Below are positions 12,134 through 22,602 of a DNA stretch of 64,000 nt, in pieces (position 1 is the first letter of the stretch; every line of letters begins with the position of its first letter). The position numbers were made by a program, and so were the translations under genes. Under the pieces are notes generated by a model, which had not been told where the DNA came from, did no database searches, and was given only the letters and a program-made list of their open reading frames with translations. Source of the stretch: Humulus lupulus (lineage: Eukaryota; Streptophyta; Magnoliopsida; Rosales; Cannabaceae); contig NC_084795.1 of assembly GCF_963169125.1 (NCBI RefSeq), positions 261,015,042-261,079,041 on the forward strand, given 5' to 3'.

Positions 12134-12451
12134 ACCCCCAACTAGCTTATTGCTAGTCCCTAGCAATTCAAGCGAAAAAAATAAAATTATCAAGTTGAAT
12201 AATCAAGTTAAACCAAGAGAAATCATCTAAGAATTTTCAAATTATCAGCAAGAAGTCATAAATTACTATCTAAGCTACTATAGTTGCGATTTCAGAGTTA
12301 TGAGTGTGTGCACCAAACTATATTCTTTTTATCACAAGTCATAACACAAATAGTATCGAAAAATCTCAAAAGTATAAAGATCTCAACTCCAAATTCCTCA
12401 CGGGCATTGAAAGTATTGTATGGGAATGATTACACTCTAGGAGTTGGAAAT
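12134..12451 (-). mobile_element. Truncated internal stump of a second Athila-type copy
   Basis: About 318 bp nearly identical to 2425-2749, beginning with the PPT and running into the 3' untranslated region. Similarity stops abruptly after 'gagttggaaat'. Because it lies outside the right LTR it cannot belong to the element at 570-12133. The arrangement LTR-internal-LTR-internal is what unequal LTR recombination leaves behind, here cut off by a later deletion. Confidence 0.85.
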
Positions 12452-13146
12452 ATATTTTCTTGTTATTTTTTGCAAGTTCTCAAAGATCGATAACCTAAGA
12501 TCACAATCATAGAATATTAAGGGGGAAAAAGTGATATAGAATCATACCATAAGCTCGAAAAAATATAACATCGATAAAATAAACTTTAATAGTAATGTAT
12601 GGATTGTTAACCTAACTTGAAGAAAACAATAAGTGTATGGATCATTAACCAAACACAAACTAAACAAGTCTGGAACAAACTAGCAAGACCTAATTAACAC
12701 AATCAAAAGTTGGAATTCTAGATAAACCAACAAAAATCATAAGTTGAGACTAGGGCTGGAAATTTTTGCAGATGGATTTCGACCTTGCAACCTTGAGATC
12801 ATACTCGAAGATGAGGGAAAGTAACTGGAAAAATAAAATATAACTAGACTAACAAGGTTACACGCCATTGAGTATTTTTTAAAAATACATGGTAAAAGTA
12901 AAGTTCGACCTTGGCAATGACGAAGTTGAATATGGGTATTTCGAGTAAACCATGCATGAATGCATCGAAATTCAAAATTAAACCTAATGTGTATTTGTAT
13001 AAATAAACAAACATAGCATTTTATATGCAGTGTAAATATTTCGAGCAAGAAATATAAGCGTGTGTAAAAGCAAAAATCATTCAAGGTAGACAATGTGCAT
13101 AAATATTTCGAGCAAAGAATATCAGCATAAAAACTAAAAACTACCA
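12452..13146 (+). other. Tat-1 spacer between lost pol and the antisense gene
   Basis: About 700 bp of AT-rich non-coding DNA, with the repeated phrase 'tatttcgagcaa' near 13030 and 13110. By position it corresponds to 41771-42450 of Tat-2, between the pol end and the aORF stop. The left end is the junction with the Athila stump; the Tat-1 gag-pol is missing. Open frames here are not protein-like. Confidence 0.5.
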
Positions 13147-14460
13147 TTAAAACATAAACCATCCATGAGTTGTAATTGTTTTTGCCTCTGAGGCATAAAG
13201 AAAAGAAATTATATACAAAAAAGTATAATTACAATGAGAAGAAAAAAAATGGGTCGCAGCCACAATCCCGAAAGCCTCCACCACCTCTTCAGCATCGAGC
13301 CTGGCTTCTTCCTCCTCGAGTTGAGCCTGCCACTTGGCAATAAATATGGTCTCCTGGTCAGTAAGGAAGCTGGTATCGAGGTCAGGATTGTTAGCCAAAA
13401 TCCGATACATCGCCATGTCTTCGGCGCAGTCATTTTTGGTCTTAAACTCCTCAAGAAGATGAGCCTTCTCACTCTCGATGAACTCGAAGGTCATCTTCTT
13501 TTCTTCTTCCAGCTTGATGTTGAGCTCTCGAATCCTCTTGATCTCTGAGTCCCTGGTCTAGAATTCCTTCAAGGTCGCTTCCAGCTTGGACTCAAGCTCT
13601 GGGATCCTCTTGATCTCTGCATCCCTCGCTTCAATTTCCAGCCGAGCCTTCTTAAGGTCGTCTTCGACCCTCAGTTGGGCATTTCGGGCCTCTTGGGAAA
13701 GCTCCTTGCTCGCTGTGACCTCACTATTCAGCACAAAATTATGCTAAACAAAGGATATGAATGCCTACGATAAAAAAAATCAATGTCAAAAGCACAAATC
13801 AAAGTTAGCACAAAGCAGGGAACTTGATGGAAAGTGACTAACCGAGGAAAACATCTCACCACTCTTATCGAAGAGAGTGTTGGCATCCTAACAAGAGGTT
13901 AGAAATTCCCACTGGGGAGCCTTGAGGTTGCTGAAACCTTGACCAATGCAGGTCAAGGCATCATAACTGAGGTTGACCCCAGGGGTTCTGGCACCACTGT
14001 CGAACACAAACTCGGGCATATAAGTCGAGATTGATAGGAAGCGGTCTCGGATAGGAGCTTTGGCTCAATTTGGTTGAGTTGCAGGAGGGGAATGCACAAC
14101 CTGAGGGGGTACTGAGAGCTTGGCAACCTAGCTCGGGTTTGATGGCTTCGAGGTTGGAGGGATCACCTTGGATTTCCTGGTTAGTTTGGAAAGGCGACCT
14201 CCCATCTGATACACCTGTTGGCGTTTTTTTTTCCCTCAAGGCAACATGCATGTTGAGGATGTTTTCTAGGTTCGAATCCATATCACCTGAGAAAAATAAA
14301 AGAAAGTATGTCAGTAATCGAACAAGGTTATCATAAGTAATTAAACTACAAATTAAAATAAACCTAACTGGTAGATTCGGTCAAGCTTGAGCTCGGAGAC
14401 TGAGAAATTCCCCTGTCTTTTGATGACTATAAGGGGGTCACCTCTCTATAGATTGGGGAT
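13147..14460 (-). pseudogene. Tat-1 antisense gene (aORF), C-terminal part
   Basis: The C-terminal half of an antisense extra gene carried by Tat-lineage elements; function unknown. The minus strand shows an exon at about 13961-14288 with a MPEFVFDSG-like patch also seen in Tat-2 as MPENE. A long Glu/Lys/Arg-rich heptad region at about 13250-13740 predicts a coiled coil. The GT-AG borders of likely introns are visible: GTTAGG...TTCTCAG at about 14289-14369 and GTTAGT...GTTTAG at about 13745-13844. A TAG near 13560 interrupts the coiled coil. The N-terminal half is at 28523-29962, displaced by the 14-kb Tekay insertion whose gggat duplication sits at 14456-14460. Assigned by comparison with Tat-2 in this window. 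Confidence 0.65.
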
Positions 14461-16413
14461 TGTAACGTCCCAAATTACCTAATAAGGCTTAGGGCCCTGA
14501 CTAGGGGGCCATGATGGAAATATATGGAATTATATGCTTATATGATATATTTGTGTATGATTATGTGATTATGTGAGTTATATGATAATATAACTAGTTA
14601 TGCATGTTTAGGAGTATTAAATATGCATGTGGGACCGTTTCTTATTAGAAGGGCATTTTTTCGTAATTTGGCCCGTTATGGGCATAATTGTATATACGTG
14701 CATATATATGATATATGTGAAAGACCACATTATTATGTGGGTTTATTTGGGTTATTCGGCACGAGACGATCCTAGGGAGCAAATTAGTGGGAATGTCACA
14801 ATGAGATCCACTACCCGAATCGACGCGAGTTAGGGGGTATTTTAGGTATTTATCTCAGTATCAGGTTATCGGGTAGCATGAATGAATAATTGTTAATATA
14901 TTTGGAGTTAGTGAGATTAGGAAGGAATACCGGGGATTTTGACCATTTCGCCCTCGGGGACGGTTTTGGTACCTCGAGCCTTAAGAATAGCTAAGTAACC
15001 TAAGCCTGAAGAAAGTAAGGAACAAGACACAAAAACTCAAAACACTCAGCCTTCTCTCTCACTCTCAACTGACCCTGTCTCTCTCTCTCCCCCTCATACT
15101 CTTCCATTTTCTAAGAGGATTTCTTAAGAATTGTTAGCTGAAGGCTTGGGAATTGAAGGCCTAAACTTAGGGGATTAGATTTGGTGAAACAAGAGAAATT
15201 AACTTCCAGTTGAGGTTATTGCTAGGGGGCTCAGAACTGGAATCGTGCTCGAGGGTCGTTCTTATATTACGCTATACTCAGACCTAAGGTAAGAAAACTA
15301 CCCCAATACGAGATATATGTGATTAGGGCTTGGCCTGACTGTTAATCATAATTATGAATAGGGCTCAGGCCCATAAGAATGAACATGTTTAAGTTATCAT
15401 TTCGCTTGTTGATTATACATACTTGAATATTCTGTACCTGATTAAGTGTTATATGACTGTTCGCACGGTTTGCGTAGCTAGGGCTTGGCCCCGTTAAGAA
15501 GCATGGTTATTACTATGTTTGTGATTATTTGATGATGTTATATGAGTAGTACATATGCATACTTTTGTTGTCTGAAGTATGCTTATCTATATATGTTGTT
15601 GTATCTGTATCTGAATACCTGGTTTAGGGCTTGATTTATTAGTCAAGGACGGAAATAACGCGTTGCACGTTGGTCGAAGGGCTTAGGCCCAAATCAGCAA
15701 TGTACTACAACGTTGGCCTACCTAATGGTCGTTGGAAAACAAAAGTGTTTGGCTAGCTCTATGGTTAGTTATCCAGAGCTAAGGGTAAGGGCCCCAGGCG
15801 ACTCTATGGTGAGATAGCTAGGCCATAGGGCCCCGGGGTTGACTCTATGGTCAATTATTCAGGGCAGCGGCCCTCGAATGGTCCAATGACCATCTATTTG
15901 TAATTGTATGCATACATGAGTAGGTTATTACTGTTGGGCATGCTAGATAAGTATTTGGAAATCTATATTTTTTGTTCATGCACATGTTTAAGTTTTCTTT
16001 CTGAGCCTTGGCTCACGGGTGCTATGTGGTGCAGGTAAGGGAAAAGGAAAGCTTGACCAGCCATGAGTTGGAGAGCTTTGGTGGCAACGTGTACATATGT
16101 GGCTGGTCGTCTACCACGACCAAGGATATCTCAGAGGAACAAGGGTTGTAGCCCAAATTTTGCTGCTTAGGTCGGCCGATTGTAAATTTTGATGTATATA
16201 CACTCTTTTAAACATTTTTTTGTAATATTTTTGGGATCCCATGTATGTATAAAACTTTTTAAATAAAAGTCAACGATTCATTTGACCAAAATTTTTAACC
16301 CTAACCCTTGACGTTAATCTTAGTTACACATTTATAACCAAATGACTTGATTAACAAGTCTAACACAATTTAAAGTACACCGTATAACAATCCTGGATTA
16401 GGAGGACGTTACA
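14461..16413 (+). repeat. 5' LTR of Tekay-1
   Basis: 1,953 bp from TGTAACGTCC to ...GACGTTACA. It contains a CT-rich block (about 15050-15105), the block 'gtaagaaaactacccc', and the 'ggctcacgggtgct...gtgcaggtaagg' block that recurs in every Tekay-like LTR here. The termini form a 7-bp inverted repeat. Confidence 0.95.
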
Positions 16414-16416
16414 ACT

Positions 16417-16428
16417 TGGTATCAGAGC
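16417..16428 (+). other. Primer-binding site of Tekay-1, initiator tRNA-Met type
   Basis: TGGTATCAGAGC starts three bases after the LTR end. It is complementary to the 3' end of plant initiator tRNA-Met, the usual primer of Tekay/Del elements. Confidence 0.92.
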
Positions 16429-16996
16429 TGCCAAGGTTTAAGGGTTCCTGGAGATTGGTCGAGCATGTACTCTCACAACTAAAGACAAGCTCGATTCAAG
16501 GTTTGGTAACTATTTATGTGGTTATGTGCTTAACTGCTTAAATATGATATAAATGCCTTATCTGCATGCCTGTTTAGGAAGCATGAGATAATATGATAGG
16601 GCCTGGCCCTTGACTATTGCATTAATGATAAAGAACATGTTTATTAGCATTGTTATTGTTTATGAATGCAAAGGAACCACTTATTTGCGTTATTATTGCT
16701 CATAGGCCAGGAAATGCTTATTAGAACTGTTAACACCGGCAGGGATTAAAGAACATGCTTAGTAGCATTTTTATACATGTGTAAATATTTGAATATGTTT
16801 ATGTGCATCGTTAATTGCTTATGAATGCCAGAAATGCTTATTAGCATTGTTTTTTGCTGATAAATATCAGGAAGTGCTTATTAGCATTGCATCTGTTTGT
16901 TTGTCTATTTGATCTTGGACCGTCAGGCGGCAATAGGTATGGTTATTACTTACCTAACGATTGATTTAATTACTGCAGAGTGGGTTAGATATCAGT
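16429..16996 (+). other. 5' leader of Tekay-1 with repeated dyads
   Basis: A non-coding leader between PBS and the first gag ATG. It holds several imperfect copies of 'atgcttattagcattg' (about 16625-16885). One is a perfect dyad AATGCT-TATT-AGCATT near 16825-16845, and related forms lie near 16755 and 16875. Such dyads could fold in the genomic RNA; a packaging or dimerisation role is only inference. Confidence 0.55.
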
Positions 16997-18044
16997 ATGA
17001 ATCCTCGAAGGTCAGAGAGGTTGGCTGGCCAAGAGTTATAGGCCAAGGAAGGGAATGACTAGGGCCAGGCCTCATCGTCAGCTCCACAAAAATGGCAACA
17101 AGTGCTTGCTAGCATGCATGCCAGATTAGAGAGGCAGGAAGAACTCACAGGTTCCAGTAGGGAACCCACAACCCATAGCACTGGCAGTAATACAACTAGA
17201 GGTACCAGCGGTAGTGCAGCCCCATGCAGGGGGAGATAGATGGGAACCCCTGTATGAGGTTCAAGAAGCAACACCCTCCAGTATTTTAGGGCAGCTCAGA
17301 TCCACTGAAGGTTGAGAAATGGATGACCATGATAACTTCCATCCTAGATTTTATGAGGGTAGGTGGTAATGAGAGAGTGGCCTGCACCACTTACATGTTT
17401 CGGGGGGATGCCCGAATATGGTGGGAGGTGGTGTCCCAGACCAGAGTAGTAAACACCATGGAATGGGAAGAGTTCAGAACCTTGTTTAATGAGAAGTACT
17501 ACAACGACGCAGTTAAAGCAACAAAGGCTGAAGAGTTCAGCAACTTACTTCAGGGTAACATGACAGTGACTGAATACACTCTAAAGCTTGATAGATTGGC
17601 AAAGTTTTCTAGGGATCTGGTGCCCACTGATGGGACCAGAAGACAGAGGTTTCTCCAGGGGCTACAACCTATGATAGCCCGGGATGTTTGTATTACCACT
17701 GTGCCAGGATTGACCACCCATGCACAGGCTGTGGAGAAGGCGCTTACAGCTAAGAGTACAGAGAACAAGATCTGGCATGAGAATGTGGCCAGAAGGGATT
17801 CTAGGAGGCTGAGACCTCCATTTACACGCTTTGGTAGGGACGGAGGCCCCAGTGACCAAAAGAGAAAGACTCCAGATACAAATTCAGCTCCAGGGCCAGA
17901 TAAGAGGCCACATGGCATACAGATGGGCCACCAGGGTGGCGGTGAGACCTGGAGAGCATTCCCAGAGTGTACCCTATGCAGGAGGTGTCAATTGGGGAAT
18001 GTCAGGAAAAGGCCTATTTTGTTTGTGGCAATGTGGGGCATTTG
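16997..18044 (+). pseudogene. Tekay-1 gag
   Basis: Capsid/nucleocapsid precursor. The likely start is the ATG at 16997-16999 (MNPRRSERLAGQE); a TAG soon follows where the frame would continue, probably a former CAG. The best frame, 17323-18045, holds the Retrotrans_gag domain (MFRGDARIWWEVV...YYNDAVKATKAEEFSNL). A frameshift near 17960 moves the nucleocapsid part to another frame. Its zinc knuckle reads YFVCGNVGHLKKDC (18015-18056): the first Cys is Tyr (TAT at 18015-18017), so one zinc ligand is lost. The relative at 57730 keeps CYLC. Confidence 0.87.
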
Positions 18045-18260
18045 AAGAAGGATTGCCCGAGAGCCAGAAAGGAAGAGCCCAAGAAGGTGGATAGCCTAAC
18101 GCCAGCTTGGGTGTACATCTTGACCCAGACAGAGGTCAAGGCTAGTTCCTCGGTGGTTACAGGTCAGTTTTCTAGTGCGGGAACCTTCTATACTATTTTG
18201 ATTGATTCAGGTGCTACGAACTCTTTTGTTGTTAGTAGGATTATAGATGGATTGTGTTGA
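18045..18260 (+). pseudogene. Tekay-1 aspartic protease, N-terminal part
   Basis: A retroviral-type aspartic protease that cleaves gag-pol. The active site reads IDSGATNSF with Asp at 18204-18206, in frame with the zinc knuckle upstream. The frame stops at 18258-18260 after RIIDGLC and resumes in another frame from 18247 ([10 protein letters not shown]...IILGMDWL), where the second half of the protease fold and the linker to RT are found. Confidence 0.85.
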
Positions 18261-20004
18261 CTATGTGACTTTTATCTTGTATGGTTTGGTACTATGCTTC
18301 CTACTAGGAGTTAGTGGTTCCAGGAGATGGGTTAGATCACTACTAGTTATAGTGGATGGCAGGGAATTATCAGTTGACTTGGTGGAATTGGTGATGACTA
18401 ATTTTGATATAATTCTGGGTATGGATTGGCTAGAGAAGTATGGGGCAACGATAGATTGCAAGAAGAAGATAGTAAGCTTTGAGCCTGAGGGTGAGGACCC
18501 CTTTGTATTTGTTGGCACTATGCATGGACCCCGTATACCTTTGATATCTGTACATAGAGTTACAAACCTATTGTGGGGGGGGGGGGGGGGGGGGGGATGC
18601 ATATGGTTCTTAGCTAGCGTGGTGGATACCACTGAGGTCATGGCAGTGGGACCAGAACAGACCCAATTAGTCTGTGAGTTTCTAGACGTGTTTCCAGAGG
18701 ATCTGTCAAGGTTACCTCCACATAGGGACATTAAGTTTGTGATTGAATTGGCACAAGGGACAGAGCCAGTGTCTGGGGCACCCTATAGGATGGCTCCAGC
18801 TGAGCTGAAGGAACTAAAGGCTCAAGTAAAGGAGATAGTAGACTTGGGTTTTATCAGACCCAGTTTCTCACCATGGGGCGCACCAGTTCTCTTTGTGAAG
18901 AAGAAAGATGGTTCTCTGAGGATGTATATCGATTATAGAGAATTGAACAAGTTGACTATCTAGAACAGGTATCCTCTACCAAGTATTTGATCAGTTGCAG
19001 GGTAGGATAGTATTCCCCAAGATAGATCTTCGATCTGGTTATCACCATTTGAGGATCAGGGTGGAGGCTATATCGAAGATAGCTTTTCACACCAGGTATG
19101 GGCATTATGAGTTTTTGGTGATGTCATTTGGATTGACTAATGCCCCAACAACATTTATGGATTTGATGAACAAGGTGTTCAAGGATTACTTGGATCGGTT
19201 TGTGATCGTCTTCATCGATGATATACTGATATACTCACAACCAGAGACAGAACACGAGAAACTTCTCATATTGGTACTATAGAGGTTGAGAAAACACGGG
19301 CTGTATGAGAAATTCAAGAAATGCGAGTTTTGGTTGCCACATGTGACTTTCTTGGGTCACATATTCAGTAAGGATGGAATTATGGTGGATCTAGCAAAGA
19401 TTGAGGTGGTCAGAGATTGGCCAAGACCGAAGAACGCTTCAGAGATCAGAAGTTTCTTGGGATTGGTAGGGTATTACAAACACTTTGTTGATGGGTTTTC
19501 CAAGATTGTGTCACCACTGACGGAGTTAACACGCAAGAATAAAAAATTCATATGGTTAGACAAGTGTGAAGACAACTTTCAAAAGCTCAAGAAGAGTTTG
19601 ATCACCGCTCCAGTTCTGAGTCTTCCTACAGACCAGGACAAGTTTGTCGTTTATTGTGATGCCTCGAGGCAGGGCATGGGTTGTATTCTTATGCAGACAG
19701 GGAAGGTGATTGCCTATGCATCAAGTCAGTTTAAGGAATATGAGTAGAGATACGCCACACATGATTTAGAACTTGCAGCAGTGGTTTTTGCACTGAAGGT
19801 GTGGCGACACTACTTATATGGTGAGAAGTGTGAGATATGCACTGACCACAAAAGTTTGAAATACTTCTTCACTCAGAAGGATCTAAACATTAGGCAAAGA
19901 CGTTGGTGAGAGCTGGTAAAGGATTACGATTGTGAAATCTTCTATCACCCTAGGAAGGCCAACTTGGTAGCAGATGCCTTAAGCCAAAAGGGTCCGGGAC
20001 AGTT
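18247..20004 (+). pseudogene. Tekay-1 reverse transcriptase and RNase H
   Basis: The first frame (18247-18963) has the end of protease ([14 protein letters not shown]), then a run of 22 G (18575-18596) that encodes a Gly run where the family has a short linker, then the RT N-terminus ([11 protein letters not shown]). After a stop at 18961-18963 and a small frameshift, 18995-19282 carries [22 protein letters not shown] and the catalytic FIDD at about 19211-19222. From 19286 come the RT thumb and the RNase H start (VYCDASRQGMGC). A TAG at 19745-19747 breaks the YEQRY motif seen in the copy at 51540. RNase H ends with LVADALSQKG near 19990, after a TGA at about 19907. Confidence 0.88.
18575..18596. 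repeat. 22-base G homopolymer
   Basis: An uninterrupted run of 22 G on the plus strand between the protease and RT parts of Tekay-1. The related copy at about 58228 has 'caaggaggttg' at this place, so the run is a local expansion. G runs this long are rare and prone to sequencing and assembly error. Confidence 0.95.
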
Positions 20005-21535
20005 GTATAGTGCCAGGAAGATATCCAAGGAAATGGCTGACGGTATGGCTAGAGCAAGAATGGAGTTAGTGGTGGGTTAGTCAGCCAACCTTACCCTGCA
20101 GTCCACTCTTTTGGAGAGGATTAAGGAGAAACAGTTAGATGATCCATAGTTGGGGAAGATTAGAGGGGACGTCCTAGGTGGAGTAGCTAAGGACTATACA
20201 GTGTCAAGCATGCGCTTGTTGAGATACAAGGATCAGATCTGCGTTCTGATGGACACTGGGATCAGACGAGAGATTCTGGATGAATCTCATACTACCCCTT
20301 ATTCTCTACATCTAGGCACCACAAAGATGTACTAGGATCTAAAAGCTTTGTACTGGTGACCTAGGATGAAGAGAGACGTGACTAAATACGTGGCAAGGTG
20401 CCTGACCTGTTAGCAGGTCAAGACAGAGCATCAGAGGCTAGCAAGGCTGTTACACCCTCTGGATATCCCAGAGTGGAAGTGAGAGGATATCACGATGGAT
20501 TTCGTGGTAGGATTTCCCAGGACAGTGGGCCAACATGGTTTGATTTGGGTCATCATGGATCAGTATACGAAATCAACGCATTTTTCTACCAGTGAGGATG
20601 AATTACACGGTTGACCAGTATGCAGATCTGTATGTGAGAGAAATAGTTCGCCTTCATGGGACTTCGAGGTCTATCGTGTCTGATAGGGACCATATCCTTA
20701 CTTCCAAGTTTTAGGGAAGTTTACAGAGAGCGATTGGTACACAGCTGAAGTTTAGTACAACTTATCATCCTCTGACCGATGGTGAGTCTGAAAGAACTAT
20801 CCAGATATTGGAGGACATGCTGAGAGCATGTGTATTGGATTTTGAAGGGTTCTGGAGTAAATATTTTCCTTTGATAGAGTTATTCTATAACAACAGCTAC
20901 CGGTCTACTATTGGAGTGGCACCATATGAGACGATGTATGGTAGGAAGTGCAAATCACCCGTTCACTGGGATGAGATGGGTGAGATGAAATATTTGGGTC
21001 CCGAAGTAGATCAGAGGACCACTGAGGCTATTGAGAAAATTAGAGCTCGGATGCTCACGTGTCAGAGTAGACAGAAGAGTTATTAAGACCCAAGGCAGAG
21101 GAACGTGGAGTTCCAGGTGGGAGACTATGTCTTCCTTAGTGCTTCACCACTGAGAGGGGTAAAGAGATTTGGAAAGAAGGGAAAGTTGAGCCCTAGATTT
21201 ATGGGACCATTTGAGATCCTGGAGAGGATTTGTCAGGTGACTTACATGTTCGCCTTACCCCCTGCACTGTCTAGTGTGCACAATGTATTCATGTTTCCAT
21301 GCTGAGAAAGTATGTATCAGATGGGACTCGTGTCTTAAGTTATGAGGATTTGGAATTGGAGACGAACTTGTCCTATGAGGAGCAACCAGTTCAGATTTTA
21401 GACAAGAAGGACAAGGTCCTAAGGAACAAGACTATACCTTTAGTTAAGGTATTATGAAGGAACAACAAGGTCCAGGAAGTGACCTGGGAGCTGGAGGCGG
21501 ATATGCAGACTCAGTATCCCGAGCTGTTCATGTAA
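20005..21535 (+). pseudogene. Tekay-1 integrase with chromodomain-like tail
   Basis: The integrase is spread over several frames. The zinc-binding part is at about 20280-20415 (HTTPYSLHLG, then C-L-T-C followed by a TAG). The core is at about 20490-20830 with the first Asp in TMDFVVG, the second in SDRD, and Glu in SERTIQIL. The region 20808-21086 (YNNSYRSTIGVAPYETMYGRKC) is typical of Tekay. A GPF/Y module follows (21105-21305, SPRFMGPFEIL). The last ~60 codons (LSYEEQPVQILDKKDKVLRNK...VTWELEADMQTQYPELF) resemble the C-terminal chromodomain of chromoviruses, which ties integration to heterochromatin. The stop is at 21533-21535. At least seven stops or frameshifts. Confidence 0.87.
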
Positions 21536-21570
21536 AATTTTGTCCAATTTCGAGGACTTAATTTCTATAA

Positions 21571-21582
21571 GGAGGGGATAGT
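21571..21582 (+). other. Polypurine tract of Tekay-1
   Basis: ggaggggatagt directly precedes the 3' LTR start TGTAACG at 21583. It matches the PPT of the minus-strand relative at 60712-60724 (AGGTGGGGATAGT). Confidence 0.88.
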
Positions 21583-22602
21583 TGTAACGTCCCAAATTAC
21601 CTAATAAGGCTTATGGCCTTAATTAGGGGGCAAGGATGGCAATATATGGAATTATATGCTTATATGATATATTTGTGTATGATTATGTGATCATGTGAGT
21701 TATATGGTAATATAACTAGGTTTGCATGTTTAGGAGTATTAAATATGCATGTGGGCCCGTTTCTTATTAAAAGGGCAATTTTTCGTAATTCGACCCGTTA
21801 TGGGCATAATTGTATATATGTGCATATATGTGAGAGACCACATTATTATGTGGGTTTATTTGGGTTATTTGGCACGAGATGATCCTAGGGAGCAAGTTAG
21901 CGGGAAAGTCACAACAGGACCCAATACCTAACTCGGGGTGAGTCAAGGGGTATTTTAGGTATTTATCTCAGTATCGGGTTATCAGGTAACGGGAATGAAT
22001 AATTGAGGATATATTTGGAGTTAATGAGATTAGGAGGGAATACTGAAGATTTTCACCATTTTGCCCTCAGGACGTTTTTGGTACCCCGAGCCTTGAGATT
22101 AGCTTAAGTAACCTAAGCCTTAAGAAAGCAAGGAACAAGACACAAACACTCAAAAAACTCAGCCTTCTCTCTCACTCTCAACCGACTCTCTGTCTCTCTT
22201 TCCCTCATTCTCTTTCATTTTCTAAGAGGATTTCTTGAGAATTGGTGGCTGAAGGCATAGGAATTGAAGGCCTAAACTTGGGGGGATTAGATTTGTTGCA
22301 GCTAGAGAAATTAACTTCCAGTTGAGGTTATCGTTAGGGGGTTCAGAACTGGGATCGTGCTCGAGGGTCGTTCTTATTTTACGCTATACTCAGACCTGAG
22401 GTAAGAAAACCACACCCAATATGTGATATATGTGATTAGGGCTTGGACCGACTATTAATCATAATTATGAATAGAGCTCGGGCCCCTAAGAATGAACATG
22501 TTTAAGTTATCATTTCGCTTGTTGACTGAACATAATTGAATATTCTGTACCTGATTAAGTGTTATATGACTGTTCACATGGTTTGCATAGCTAGAGCTTC
22601 AC

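Noticed and set aside
12737..13162. 141-residue open frame on the minus strand
   Set aside because: Hydrophobic, low-complexity translation of AT-rich spacer. The supported aORF lies in the next segment.
18261..18731. 156-residue open frame opposite Tekay-1 protease/RT
   Set aside because: Antisense shadow including a Pro run from the poly-G tract.
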